Source of the DNA: Acinetobacter puyangensis
GTDB lineage: Bacteria > Pseudomonadota > Gammaproteobacteria > Pseudomonadales > Moraxellaceae
Assembly (NCBI RefSeq): GCF_900096995.1
Contig: NZ_OANT01000002.1
Span: 248,001 to 312,000, forward strand
Length of the DNA: 64,000 bases
Direction: 5' to 3'
The notes beneath the pieces were generated by a model that had not been told where the DNA came from, did not search any database, and saw nothing but the letters and a program-made list of their open reading frames with translations. Positions 1 to 9,097 of this stretch are shown one piece after another. Position numbers and translations under genes: made by a program. Within the stretch, counting starts at the first letter, position 1. Every line of letters begins with the position of its first letter.

Positions 1-1386
1 ATTGCAGAGCGAATGATCGCATTAATTGGTCAGTTGTATCGTGAAAAAAATATTGTGACCACCATTTATGGACGTTCTTTAGTTAATCGTTCCGTGATTC
101 AAATTTTAAAAGCGCATCGTATTACTCGCATGATGGATGTCGAACTATCCGTTGTGAATACCGTACCATTGCTGGAAGCTTTGGCAAAAATTGAAAATAT
201 TGGTTCCGCCGAAATTGATCTGGGTAAACTTGCGACTGAATATAAAGAACAGGGCGGCGATATTGATGCTTTTGTTGCCAAAGCAGTACAGCCGATTGAA
301 GGTAATTCTCCGACCTGTGAACCTAAAGACGTGGTGCTTTACGGTTTTGGCCGTATTGGTCGTATTCTGGCACGTTTAATTATTGGTCAGTCTGGTCTTG
401 GCCGTGGTTTAAGTCTTAAAGCGATTGTTGTACGTAGAACTGCTGATGGTGACTTGGCAAAGCGTGCGTCATTATTACGTCGTGATTCGATTCATGGTTC
501 ATTCTCGGGCACTATTTCTGTGGATGAAGAAAATGAAGCCATTATTGCCAATGGTAATTTTATTAAAGTGATTTATGCATCAAATCCAAGTGAAATTGAT
601 TACACCGAATACGGTATCGAAAATGCTTTGCTCATCGATAATACGGGTAAATGGCGTGATGTAGAAGGTTTAAGCCAACATTTAAAATGTCCAGGTATTG
701 CTCGTGTTGTGTTAACAGCACCAGGTAAAGGTGACATGAAAAATGTGGTATATGGTGTCAATCAGGCCGATATTTTAGATGAAGATAAGATTATCTCTGC
801 GGCAAGCTGTACCACCAATGCGATTACGCCTGTGTTAAAAGTACTGGATGAAAAATATCACGTTTTGAATGGTCATGTTGAAACTGTTCACTCTTTCACC
901 AATGATCAAAACTTGATTGATAACTATCACAAAGCGGATCGCCGTGGTCGTGCTGCAACACTAAATATGGTGATCACTGAAACAGGTGCGGCCAAAGCGG
1001 TTGCCAAAGCTTTGCCTCAGCTTAAAGGTAAATTAACCGGTAATTCTGTACGTGTGCCAACGCCAAACGTCTCACTGGCAATCCTGAATTTAACACTAGA
1101 AAAAGAAGCAGATCGCGACGAAGTCAATGAATTTATCCGTCAGATTTCGATTTTCTCAAGTCTACAAGGGCAAATCGGCTATACCAATTCTACTGAAGTG
1201 GTATCAAGCGACTTTATTGGTTCTCGTACCGCAGGTGTTTTTGATGCACAGGCGACCATTGCTTCGGGCACACACTTAACAGCATACGTTTGGTATGACA
1301 ATGAAGTGGGCTATAGCTGTCAGGTATTACGTATTGCAGAGCAAATGTGCGGTGTGAGCTATCCAAAGATTCCTGATGGTAAATAA
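1..1386 (+). CDS. gap: Glyceraldehyde-3-phosphate dehydrogenase, long form, 5' end cut by window
   Basis: Catalyses the phosphorylating, NAD(P)-dependent interconversion of glyceraldehyde-3-phosphate and 1,3-bisphosphoglycerate in the cytoplasm. The Rossmann motif YGFGRIGR starts about 110 residues into the visible protein. The active-site motif SCTTN has its Cys codon at 808-810. Ordinary GAPDH is about 335 residues, so roughly 110 extra N-terminal residues precede the catalytic core, as in the long GAPDH of Acinetobacter and some other gammaproteobacteria. The frame is open from base 1 and the first ATG (base 13) lies within conserved-looking sequence, so the true start is upstream of the window. 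Organisms of this kind generally lack classical glycolysis, so a mainly gluconeogenic role is inferred. The gene is convergent with vfr. Confidence 0.93.
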   Translation: MAERMIALIGQLYREKNIVTTIYGRSLVNRSVIQILKAHRITRMMDVELSVVNTVPLLEALAKIENIGSAEIDLGKLATEYKEQGGDIDAFVAKAVQPIEGNSPTCEPKDVVLYGFGRIGRILARLIIGQSGLGRGLSLKAIVVRRTADGDLAKRASLLRRDSIHGSFSGTISVDEENEAIIANGNFIKVIYASNPSEIDYTEYGIENALLIDNTGKWRDVEGLSQHLKCPGIARVVLTAPGKGDMKNVVYGVNQADILDEDKIISAASCTTNAITPVLKVLDEKYHVLNGHVETVHSFTNDQNLIDNYHKADRRGRAATLNMVITETGAAKAVAKALPQLKGKLTGNSVRVPTPNVSLAILNLTLEKEADRDEVNEFIRQISIFSSLQGQIGYTNSTEVVSSDFIGSRTAGVFDAQATIASGTHLTAYVWYDNEVGYSCQVLRIAEQMCGVSYPKIPDGK

Positions 1387-1393
1387 GCTTTAA

Positions 1394-1434
1394 ATTACTT
1401 CGGCTATCATAATTATGATTCCCGAAGTAATTTT
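1394..1434 (+). terminator. Hairpin after gap
   Basis: The arms ATTACTTCGG (1394-1403) and CCGAAGTAAT (1422-1431) are perfectly complementary. They enclose an inner 14-bp palindrome at 1406-1419, so the whole forms one long hairpin followed by only four Ts. It probably terminates gap transcription, though the short T tract makes it weaker than the third hairpin downstream. Confidence 0.6.
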
Positions 1435-1470
1435 GATGTTTAAAATAATCAAAATATTTTAAACATCAAA
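1432..1470. repeat. Perfect 16-bp inverted repeat, AT-rich
   Basis: TTTGATGTTTAAAATA at 1432-1447 is the exact reverse complement of 1455-1470, with a 7-base loop between. It sits directly between two terminator-like hairpins. It has no GC-rich stem, so it is not a classical terminator by itself. It could be an RNA processing or 3'-end stability structure, or a protein-binding palindrome. Confidence 0.6.
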
Positions 1471-1504
1471 AAAACCCGATCATCAATTTGATCGGGTTTT
1501 TTTA
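1471..1504. terminator. Bidirectional intrinsic terminator between gap and vfr
   Basis: The stem ACCCGATCA/TGATCGGGT is followed by a run of Ts on the plus strand. A run of As precedes it, which gives Ts on the minus strand. It can therefore end both gap (plus) and vfr (minus) transcripts. Confidence 0.85.
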
Positions 1505-1559
1505 ATTGCAATGGTATGAAAAGAAAATATAAAAACAGGGGTTAAAGATTTAATCCGAG

Positions 1560-2282
1560 TTATTCTTCATCTTCATCAAAATCCTCAGAAACAGGATCAT
1601 TGCTTTCGGTCGGTTTTAATGAGCTGTCATAAATCAGAATGGCTTTACCATCGGTTTCAATCATGCCTTGTTCTTCAAGGGTTTTTAAAACACGACCTAC
1701 CATTTCACGGGAACAACCGACTAAGCGACCAATTTCCTGACGGGTAATACGGATTTGACGACCATTGGGTAACATCATGGCTTCTGGTTGTTCTGCCAGC
1801 TCGATCAGACAACGTGCAATACGTCCTGAAACATCAATAAAGGCCAGATCGGTTACTTTACGTGTGGTATTTTTTAAGCGACGCGCCAGTTGTGCAAAAA
1901 CAGCGTAGCTTAAATCCGGATACTGGCGGCATAATTCATGAAAAGTGTCGTAATCAACTTCGGCAATTTCACAGACTTCCCGAGTGCGAACTTCGGCGGT
2001 ACGCTGTGGCTTGGCTTCAAACAGACCCATTTCACCAAAAAAATCGCCTGCATTTAAATAGGCGACAATAATTTCACGTGTATCATCTTCTTCTATAATG
2101 ATGGATACAGAACCTTTTAAAATCAAATAAAGTGAATGGGATTCTGTCCCTGCATGCACAATAGTTGTTTTTTTAGGGAAACGATTGATTTTTGCACGCT
2201 TAAGTAAGGCTTTTACAGAATCAGGTAGTTGTCCTGGTGACAAAGCATCAGTACTTAATTTAGAAAAATCAGAAGAGAACAT
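1560..2282 (-). CDS. vfr: CRP/Vfr-family cyclic-nucleotide-responsive regulator
   Basis: Global transcription regulator of the CRP/FNR family, 240 residues from the chosen ATG. The cyclic-nucleotide-binding beta-roll spans about residues 30-115, with the nucleotide pocket segment FFGEMGLFEA followed by QRTAEV at 81-98. The long dimerisation helix lies at about 120-145. A winged helix-turn-helix follows, with ITRQEIGRLVGCSREMVGR at 179-197. The C-terminus is unusually acidic (DEDEE). The frame extends upstream to a GTG at 2315, but the ATG at 2282 has a GGGG-type ribosome site about 7 bases upstream and matches the usual family start. The gene is divergent from osmC, the same arrangement as crp-yhfA in Escherichia coli. 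cAMP as ligand is inferred from the family. Confidence 0.9.
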   Translation of the reverse strand: MFSSDFSKLSTDALSPGQLPDSVKALLKRAKINRFPKKTTIVHAGTESHSLYLILKGSVSIIIEEDDTREIIVAYLNAGDFFGEMGLFEAKPQRTAEVRTREVCEIAEVDYDTFHELCRQYPDLSYAVFAQLARRLKNTTRKVTDLAFIDVSGRIARCLIELAEQPEAMMLPNGRQIRITRQEIGRLVGCSREMVGRVLKTLEEQGMIETDGKAILIYDSSLKPTESNDPVSEDFDEDEE

Positions 2283-2408
2283 GACTAACCCCAAGTTTTT
2301 AAACAGAATAACCACTTACTATATACATATAAAGTGATATGTATACAGTGCTGGTATGCTACTATACAATCTGATATAGAAATGTATATTTTTTTAATGG
2401 GAGTTGCA

Positions 2409-2834
2409 ATGCAAGCAAGTGTTCAATGGTTAGATAATGTCTCATTTAAAGCCACTTCTGAGAGCGGACATGAGGTAATTATGGACGGTTCAGCAGCATA
2501 TGGTGGACAAAATCGTGGCGCTCGTCCAATGGAATTGATACTTTTGGGGCTTGGCGGTTGTGCATCATTCGATATTGTAACAATTCTTAAAAAAGCACGC
2601 CAAGACATTAGCGATGTAAAATGTGAGCTCAGAGCAGACCGAGCAGATAGTATTCCAGCAGTCTTTACCAAAATTCATTTACACTTTATTGTCAGTGGTC
2701 GAGCTGTGAAAGAAAAACAAGTTGCCAAGGCAATTGAGTTATCGGCGGAAAAATATTGTTCAGCCAGCAAGATGTTACATGATGGTGGGGTAGAAATTAC
2801 CCACGATTTTGAAATTATTGAAGTCGCAGAATAA
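2409..2834 (+). CDS. OsmC/YhfA-family protein
   Basis: Member of the OsmC/Ohr-like fold family, 141 residues and presumably a cytoplasmic dimer. The motif LLGLGGCASFDI carries the first conserved family Cys, and a second lies in EKYCSASKML, the usual spacing of the two redox-active cysteines. Family members reduce organic hydroperoxides, but the YhfA-like branch has no firm function. An open frame runs upstream to 2334, but the ATG at 2409 has a GGGAG ribosome site at 2399-2403 with correct spacing and gives the normal family length. It shares a divergent promoter region with vfr, so control by that regulator is plausible (inference). Confidence 0.87.
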   Translation: MQASVQWLDNVSFKATSESGHEVIMDGSAAYGGQNRGARPMELILLGLGGCASFDIVTILKKARQDISDVKCELRADRADSIPAVFTKIHLHFIVSGRAVKEKQVAKAIELSAEKYCSASKMLHDGGVEITHDFEIIEVAE

Positions 2835-3363
2835 AAATACGGATATAGATGTTTTGAAATTTACATTGTACAAAGCATCTATTTCTTAGCAGATTGAAAC
2901 GATATTCTATGTGTCAGGTTTTATACTTTTGTTCTAATAAAACACTTTATGTTTATTTGGTGGGTTCTTAATTTCCATCTACGCTATAATTAAGAACAGA
3001 CCAACACTATTTCGATTTCATCTTGATGGTATTTTCTAAATTCTAATCAATCTATAGAGATGAACATTATTTGTGTCGTCATACGCTCTAAAACTGAAAA
3101 CTTATAATAGATATCATATCACCTAGCAGATAATGAAATATCATACAAATCCAAATCTCTAAACAATTAGTCTAGAAGGTGACACAAGCAAATAAGAATA
3201 CGCTATGGTATTTCCTGGCGAAATGTCACTATCACAAGATATATCGTTGACTGTAAGCCCATGAGAGTCGATACTCTCGGGGTTATGTTTTTAAGCAAAT
3301 CGGTACACAGGATTGAGTACTTTGCTCGGTTCTAAAAATTTAATTTAAAGCAAGGGGCTATAT
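2835..3363. other. 529-bp intergenic region upstream of idh
   Basis: No credible coding frame is visible. It contains two hairpins: a perfect 10-bp inverted repeat GTTCTTAATT (2964-2973 with 2988-2997), and a GC-richer stem at 3258-3282 where GAGAGT/ACTCTC is flanked by CCC/GGGG with a 2-base bulge. The second has no following T run. The region is long for this window, so a small RNA or a regulated leader of idh is possible but not shown. Confidence 0.4.
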
Positions 3364-5601
3364 ATGGCTGGTGGAAAGTCAACAATCATTTACACACTGA
3401 CTGATGAGGCGCCACTGTTGGCGACCTATTCGCTACTGCCGATCATAGAGACCTTTACTAAGCCAGCTGACATTGATATCGTTAAAAAAGATATCTCCGT
3501 TGCCGCACGCGTGCTCTCAGAATTCACGGACTACCTAAGCGATGAACAAAAGGTGCCCAATACTCTGGCAGAGCTAGGTCATCTTACGCAGGATCCAGAC
3601 ACAAACATTATCAAACTGCCAAACATCAGTGCATCTGTTGGGCAGTTGACATCATGCATCAAAGAACTTCAGTCTAAAGGTTATGCTATTCCGGACTATC
3701 CGGAAAACCCGACCACTGAGGAAGACAAAGCAATCAAAGCCCGTTATGGCAAATGCTTGGGTTCGGCTGTAAACCCGGTACTGCGTGAAGGTAACTCTGA
3801 TCGTCGTGCGCCTGCTGCGGTAAAAAATTACGCTAGAAAGCATCCGCATTCGATGAGTGAATGGAAGCAATGGTCACAAACGCATGTTTCACATATGGAA
3901 CATGGTGATTTTTATCATGGTGAAAAGTCATTGACACTTGACCGCGCACGTAATGTCAAGATGGAACTGATCACAAATGATGGTAAGAGCATTGTGCTTA
4001 AGCCAAAAGTTGCGCTTTTAGATGGCGAAATCATTGATTCGATGTTTATGAGTAAGAAAGCGCTTTGCGAGTTCTACGAGAAACAACTCGAAGATTGCCG
4101 TGAAGCGGGTATTTTGTTTTCGTTGCACGTTAAAGCGACAATGATGAAAGTGTCACATCCGATTGTATTTGGTCATTGTGTGAAGATCTATTATAAAGAC
4201 GCATTTGAAAAACATGGCAAACTGTTTGAAGAGCTAGGTATCAATGTCAATAATGGTATGTCTGCACTGTACGAGAAAATCGAAACATTGCCAACATCGC
4301 TACGTGAAGAAATTATCGAAGATTTACATGCTTGTCAGGAACACCGTCCTGCATTGGCAATGGTCGATTCTGCCAAAGGCATTACCAACTTCCATTCACC
4401 AAACGATATTATTGTAGATGCGTCTATGCCTGCGATGATTCGTGCTGGTGGTAAAATGTGGGGTGCAGATGGCAAACAGTATGATGCGAAAGCAGTGATG
4501 CCTGAATCAACTTTTGCACGTATCTATCAGGAAATGATCAATTTCTGTAAATGGAATGGTAACTTTGATCCGAAAACGATGGGGACTGTGCCAAACGTTG
4601 GTTTGATGGCACAAAAAGCTGAAGAATACGGTTCGCACGACAAGACCTTTGAAATTCCTGAGGCTGGTGTTGCCAATATCACGGATATTGATACGGGTGA
4701 AGTATTGATGTCTCAAAATGTTGAAGCTGGCGATATTTGGCGTATGTGTCAGGTGAAAGATGCACCAATCCGCGATTGGGTAAAACTTGCAGTTACTCGT
4801 GCCCGTAATTCTGGTATGCCGGCTATTTTCTGGCTAGACCCGTATCGTCCACACGAAAATGAGCTGATTAAAAAAGTACAAACTTATCTGAAAGATTACG
4901 ATACCACTGGTTTGGATATTCAGATCATGTCACAGGTACGTGCAATGCGCTATACGCTTGAACGTGTGGCACGCGGTCTCGATACTATCTCTGTAACCGG
5001 TAACATTCTGCGTGACTACCTGACAGACTTGTTCCCAATCATGGAATTGGGTACTTCTGCAAAAATGTTGTCGATTGTACCGTTAATGGCCGGTGGCGGT
5101 ATGTATGAAACAGGTGCGGGTGGTTCAGCACCGAAACATGTACAGCAATTGGTCGAAGAAAGCCATTTGCGTTGGGATTCGCTGGGTGAGTTCCTTGCGT
5201 TAGCTGTTTCGCTGGAAGAGCTGGGCATCAAGGAAAACAATGTCCGTGCGAAGTTGCTGGCCAAGACACTGGATCAGGCAACTGGTAAGTTGCTCGATAA
5301 TGGCAAGTCGCCGTCTCGTCGTACCGGTGAGATTGATAACCGTGGCAGTCATTTCTATCTGTCATTGTACTGGGCTGAAGCGCTTGCTGCACAGGACGAA
5401 GATGCCGAGTTAAAAGCCAAGTTTGCACCACTTGCTAAAGCACTGGCTGAAAATGAGCAGAAAATTGTCGCTGAACTTGCCGAGGTGCAGGGCAAGGCTG
5501 CTGATATTGGTGGTTATTACGCTGTTGATCAAAGCAAAGTCAATGCTGTGATGCGTCCAAGCACCACTTTCAATACTGTTTTGGCAACTGCTGAAGCATA
5601 G
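3364..5601 (+). CDS. idh: NADP-dependent isocitrate dehydrogenase, monomeric type
   Basis: Oxidative decarboxylation of isocitrate to 2-oxoglutarate with NADP in the TCA cycle. At 745 residues with no internal duplication, it has the size and opening of the monomeric IDH family (about 740 residues; [18 protein letters not shown] near the N-terminus, and a [12 protein letters not shown] segment). It is unrelated in length and sequence to the dimeric Icd encoded at 6787. AAGGGG lies just before the ATG. It ends at a strong terminator and is transcribed alone after a long leader. Several gammaproteobacteria carry both IDH types close together. In some cold-adapted and Acinetobacter-like bacteria the two differ in temperature or acetate response (family knowledge, not testable here). 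Confidence 0.95.
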   Translation: MAGGKSTIIYTLTDEAPLLATYSLLPIIETFTKPADIDIVKKDISVAARVLSEFTDYLSDEQKVPNTLAELGHLTQDPDTNIIKLPNISASVGQLTSCIKELQSKGYAIPDYPENPTTEEDKAIKARYGKCLGSAVNPVLREGNSDRRAPAAVKNYARKHPHSMSEWKQWSQTHVSHMEHGDFYHGEKSLTLDRARNVKMELITNDGKSIVLKPKVALLDGEIIDSMFMSKKALCEFYEKQLEDCREAGILFSLHVKATMMKVSHPIVFGHCVKIYYKDAFEKHGKLFEELGINVNNGMSALYEKIETLPTSLREEIIEDLHACQEHRPALAMVDSAKGITNFHSPNDIIVDASMPAMIRAGGKMWGADGKQYDAKAVMPESTFARIYQEMINFCKWNGNFDPKTMGTVPNVGLMAQKAEEYGSHDKTFEIPEAGVANITDIDTGEVLMSQNVEAGDIWRMCQVKDAPIRDWVKLAVTRARNSGMPAIFWLDPYRPHENELIKKVQTYLKDYDTTGLDIQIMSQVRAMRYTLERVARGLDTISVTGNILRDYLTDLFPIMELGTSAKMLSIVPLMAGGGMYETGAGGSAPKHVQQLVEESHLRWDSLGEFLALAVSLEELGIKENNVRAKLLAKTLDQATGKLLDNGKSPSRRTGEIDNRGSHFYLSLYWAEALAAQDEDAELKAKFAPLAKALAENEQKIVAELAEVQGKAADIGGYYAVDQSKVNAVMRPSTTFNTVLATAEA

Positions 5602-5634
5602 TATGCATTGATCTGATGTTGTTGTGATATAGCT

Positions 5635-5662
5635 AAGCCGGTGTAAATACACCGGCTTTTTT
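5635..5662 (+). terminator. Intrinsic terminator of idh
   Basis: The stem AAGCCGGTGT/ACACCGGCTT with a 4-base loop is followed directly by a T run. Confidence 0.92.
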
Positions 5663-5738
5663 GTCTGTATGTTTTGTCGTAAATTTCCTATAAAAATTGA
5701 TATGGATAAATTAACTTAGAAAAACACAAAAGAGATGA

Positions 5739-5768
5739 AGAAAAAAAGCCCATCGTGATGAGCTTTGT
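5739..5768 (-). terminator. Intrinsic terminator of rluE
   Basis: Read on the minus strand, AAGCTCAT and ATGGGCTT form a stem with one G-U pair, followed by seven Ts. It lies about 20 bases after the rluE stop codon. Confidence 0.8.
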
Positions 5769-5788
5769 TTGTTTTAATCATTCAGAAC

Positions 5789-6583
5789 TTAACGTGCTCT
5801 ACGACCACGACTTTTGGTATTAGGTCGGGTTGTGCCATTGGTTTTACGACGTGGTTTTTCACCTTCTTCCATTTGCCAGATGCGTTTCGTACCGGATTTT
5901 TTCTTTTCATTATCTTTTTTCTCGGCGTCTTTCTTTTTCTGCGGCATGGGTTTGCCACCTGAACCACCCGGTTTTTTTACATATGAGCGTGCCTGATAGG
6001 GTTTATCAGCAGGAATATCTTTAAAATCAGGATAAAGCAAGGGTTCAATCTCTAGATTTTCACCGGGTTGTAAGCCTAGTGACACCAAATCAATGGAACC
6101 AATTCCGGTTCGAATCAGACGTAAGGTCGGAAAACCGACAGCAGAAGTCATCCGACGAACTTGGCGATTGCGACCTTCACAAATTGAAATTTCAACCCAA
6201 GAGGTTGGAATATTGGCACGATAGCGGACAGGTGGATTGCGCTCCCATAACCATTCAGGTTCAGAAACTTTTTCTGCTTTGGCCGGCAATGTCACACCAT
6301 CTTTTAATTCAACGCCTTTGCGCAATTGCTCAAGTGCTTCTTCGGTAACATCACCATCCACCTGAACTAAATAGGTTTTGTACTTTTTATTCGCAGGATT
6401 GGTAATAAACTGATTTAAGCCGCCATGGTCGGTTAAAAATACCAGACCTTCAGAGTCTAGATCAAGACGACCTGCCAAACGTAAATCTGGATCTTGCACA
6501 AAGTCAGATACGGTCATGTGTGCTTCGTCTGGACGAAACTGGGAGAGGACTCCATACGGTTTATTAAGGATGACAATTTTCAT
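5789..6583 (-). CDS. rluE: 23S rRNA pseudouridine synthase, RluE-like
   Basis: RsuA/RluB-E-family enzyme that converts a specific uridine of 23S rRNA (U2457 in Escherichia coli) to pseudouridine. The catalytic motif GRLDLDSEGL places the active Asp at residue 41. The later motifs EGRNRQVRRM and RLIRTGIGSI are typical of the family. The conserved core ends near residue 200. About 65 further residues form a Lys/Arg-rich low-complexity tail, longer than in E. coli RluE (217 residues), possibly aiding rRNA binding. There is no N-terminal S4 domain, which fits RluE. It is divergent from icd; rluE beside icd is also the E. coli arrangement, which supports the specific assignment. Confidence 0.87.
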   Translation of the reverse strand: MKIVILNKPYGVLSQFRPDEAHMTVSDFVQDPDLRLAGRLDLDSEGLVFLTDHGGLNQFITNPANKKYKTYLVQVDGDVTEEALEQLRKGVELKDGVTLPAKAEKVSEPEWLWERNPPVRYRANIPTSWVEISICEGRNRQVRRMTSAVGFPTLRLIRTGIGSIDLVSLGLQPGENLEIEPLLYPDFKDIPADKPYQARSYVKKPGGSGGKPMPQKKKDAEKKDNEKKKSGTKRIWQMEEGEKPRRKTNGTTRPNTKSRGRRAR

Positions 6584-6786
6584 AAAACATGACTTCTTCT
6601 TTCAGCTAACCATAGAAAATATTGAGTTTTATTTATATGAGAAATGTTGTTATTCCTCATATAAATCTCAAAAAATGATTTAATTCAATTAAGCTATTAT
6701 GCGTGATGAAAAGTCGAATGTATTGTTTATCGACAATTATTTTTTCATTTATGAGCTACATAATAGGGATAAGGAGAACTAGCATA

Positions 6787-8040
6787 ATGGGTTATCAGAA
6801 AATCGTCGTGCCTGAGGATGGCAGCAAAATTACTGTAAATGCAGATTTATCATTGAATGTTCCAAATCATCCGATCATTCCTTTTATTGAGGGGGATGGT
6901 ATTGGTGTGGATATTACGCCTGCAATGAAAACAGTCGTTGATGCTGCTGTGCAAAAAGCATACGGTGGTAAACGCTCGATCGAATGGATGGAAGTGTATT
7001 GTGGCGAAAAAGCAGACAAAATTTATGGCACCTATATGCCAGAAGAAACTTTTGAGGCATTACGTGAATTTATTGTCTCAATTAAAGGCCCATTAACCAC
7101 TCCTGTCGGCGGTGGTATTCGCTCTTTAAATGTCGCTTTACGTCAGGAATTAGATTTATATGTATGCGTGCGACCAGTACGCTGGTTTGAAGGTGTGCCA
7201 TCTCCGGTACAACATCCGGAATTAACAGACATGGTGATTTTCCGTGAAAATTCGGAAGATATCTATGCAGGGATTGAATGGAAAGCAGATTCTCCAGAAG
7301 CGAAAAAAGTCATTAAGTTTCTCAAAGAAGAAATGGGCGTGACAAAAATCCGTTTCCCCGAAGATTGTGGAATCGGTATCAAACCGGTTTCTAAAGAGGG
7401 GACACAACGTCTGGTGCGTAAGGCTATTCAGTTTGCGATTGATAATGATAAACCTTCTGTGACCTTGGTACATAAAGGCAATATCATGAAATATACCGAA
7501 GGTGCATTCAAAGAGTGGGGCTATGAACTCGCGGTTGAACGTTTCGGTGGTGAACTGATTGATGGTGGTCCATGGGTAAAAATCAAAAACCCGAAAAATG
7601 GTAAAGACATTATTATTAAAGATGTCATCGCAGATGCATTCCTGCAACAAATTTTAATGCGTCCGGCAGATTACTCAGTAATTGCAACATTAAACCTAAA
7701 CGGTGACTATATTTCTGATGCGTTGGCCGCAGAAGTTGGTGGTATCGGGATTGCACCGGGGGCAAATATTGGCGGTGCGATTGCTGTCTATGAAGCCACA
7801 CATGGTACAGCCCCGAAATATGCCGGTCAGGACAAAGTTAATCCGGGTTCGATTATTCTTTCTGCGGAAATGATGCTGCGTGATATGGGCTGGATTGAAG
7901 CTGCCGATCTAATCATCAAGGGTGTTTCAGGTGCGATTGAAGCAAAAACTGTGACCTATGACTTTGAACGTCTGATGCCGGGGGCAACATTGCTGCGTTG
8001 TTCTGAATTTGGCAATGCGATTGTGAAGCATATGGAATGA
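6787..8040 (+). CDS. icd: NADP-dependent isocitrate dehydrogenase, dimeric type
   Basis: Homodimeric NADP-isocitrate dehydrogenase of the TCA cycle, 417 residues against 416 in Escherichia coli. The substrate loop [17 protein letters not shown] places the AceK-phosphorylatable serine at residue 113, the same number as in E. coli. The conserved [12 protein letters not shown] and [16 protein letters not shown] segments are present, along with the nucleotide-binding [12 protein letters not shown]. The open frame extends 28 codons further upstream, but the ATG at 6787 has AAGGAG at 6771-6776 and gives the family N-terminus. Conservation of Ser113 means it could be switched off to divert isocitrate to the glyoxylate shunt if AceK is present elsewhere. 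The monomeric isozyme lies about 1.2 kb upstream. Confidence 0.96.
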   Translation: MGYQKIVVPEDGSKITVNADLSLNVPNHPIIPFIEGDGIGVDITPAMKTVVDAAVQKAYGGKRSIEWMEVYCGEKADKIYGTYMPEETFEALREFIVSIKGPLTTPVGGGIRSLNVALRQELDLYVCVRPVRWFEGVPSPVQHPELTDMVIFRENSEDIYAGIEWKADSPEAKKVIKFLKEEMGVTKIRFPEDCGIGIKPVSKEGTQRLVRKAIQFAIDNDKPSVTLVHKGNIMKYTEGAFKEWGYELAVERFGGELIDGGPWVKIKNPKNGKDIIIKDVIADAFLQQILMRPADYSVIATLNLNGDYISDALAAEVGGIGIAPGANIGGAIAVYEATHGTAPKYAGQDKVNPGSIILSAEMMLRDMGWIEAADLIIKGVSGAIEAKTVTYDFERLMPGATLLRCSEFGNAIVKHME

Positions 8041-8098
8041 ATAATGATCTAATACTATCTATTTAGTTGTATTACAATGATGGATTGCTAAATGAAAA

Positions 8099-8138
8099 CA
8101 AACCTCGATGCAGTGTTTATCCTGCATCGGGGTTTATT
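8099..8138 (+). terminator. Intrinsic terminator of icd
   Basis: The stem AACCTCGATGCAG/CTGCATCGGGGTT (one G-U pair) has a 7-base loop and is followed by TTATTTATTT. Confidence 0.82.
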
Positions 8139-8270
8139 TATTTGACGATGATCTGTTTGAATTTAAGTATAAATCAATGACACAACAAAACATTTCGTTA
8201 TAAATAAATACTTGTAAAAAAATCATTAAAATTACTAAGATAGGGTTTGTTGATCAATCGGGGTAAGACA

Positions 8271-9071
8271 ATGATGCATTTACCTGCCCAATTAAAACTT
8301 TTTATCTTTGATATCGATGGCACCTTGCATGTGGATGGTCAGGAAATTGCCGGTGCAAGGGCATTGATACAGACCTTACGTGATCAAAATTATGCCATTC
8401 GTTTTATGACCAATACCACCACCAAGAGTCAGGCCATGTTGGTTGAGCAACTTGAAAACGTGGGGATTCAGGTTGAGCAAAATGAAATTTTAAGTGCATC
8501 GGAAGCCAGCCGTACTTATTTGCATGATGAACAAATCAATCTGGGACGAAAAATTAAAATCTGGACAGTGGTTTCCGAAAATATTCAGGCAGATTTTTCC
8601 GAGTTTGAACAAGATCAACAACACCCTGATTTTGTCGTGATTGGTGATATTGGCAATGGCTGGAATATTGATTTACTCAACCAGATTTTTAATTGTTTAA
8701 ATCAAGGGGCAAAGTTAATTGCTTTGCATAAAAATAAATTCTGGCAAACCCAAGAAGGTTTGAAAGTCGATATCGGACTATTTGTGGCAGGTCTTGAATA
8801 TGTATCCAATCAAACCGCTTTAATTATGGGTAAGCCAACAGTTGCTTTTTTCCAGCAAGTACTGGCCTCAGCGGATTGCTCCGCACATCAGGCAATTTTG
8901 ATTGGTGATGACATCGATAGTGATGTGGGTGGTGCGCAGCGACTGGAAATTTTTGCCGCTTTGGTAAAAACAGGGAAATATCGTGCCAGTTATCATGCCG
9001 AATCCAAAATTCAGCCTGACCTAGTATTGGAAAGTGTGGCCGAATTAGCACAATATTTACCTGAGAAATAA
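8271..9071 (+). CDS. HAD-superfamily IIA hydrolase (TIGR01458-like)
   Basis: Probable cytoplasmic phosphatase of the haloacid dehalogenase superfamily, 266 residues. Motif I is FIFDIDGTL (nucleophile D14, acid D16). Motif II is the MTNTTTKS segment. GKPTVAFFQQVL and the final motif IGDDIDSDVGGAQ resemble NagD/HDHD2-type subclass IIA enzymes. The C2 cap spans roughly residues 80-180. Two adjacent ATGs (8271, 8274) follow a GGGGTAAG ribosome site; TTG codons further upstream are less likely. It has its own promoter region after the icd terminator and is convergent with thiM. The substrate cannot be deduced. Confidence 0.8.
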   Translation: MMHLPAQLKLFIFDIDGTLHVDGQEIAGARALIQTLRDQNYAIRFMTNTTTKSQAMLVEQLENVGIQVEQNEILSASEASRTYLHDEQINLGRKIKIWTVVSENIQADFSEFEQDQQHPDFVVIGDIGNGWNIDLLNQIFNCLNQGAKLIALHKNKFWQTQEGLKVDIGLFVAGLEYVSNQTALIMGKPTVAFFQQVLASADCSAHQAILIGDDIDSDVGGAQRLEIFAALVKTGKYRASYHAESKIQPDLVLESVAELAQYLPEK

Positions 9072-9097
9072 GGGATCTTACAAGTTGTTGGTAACAA

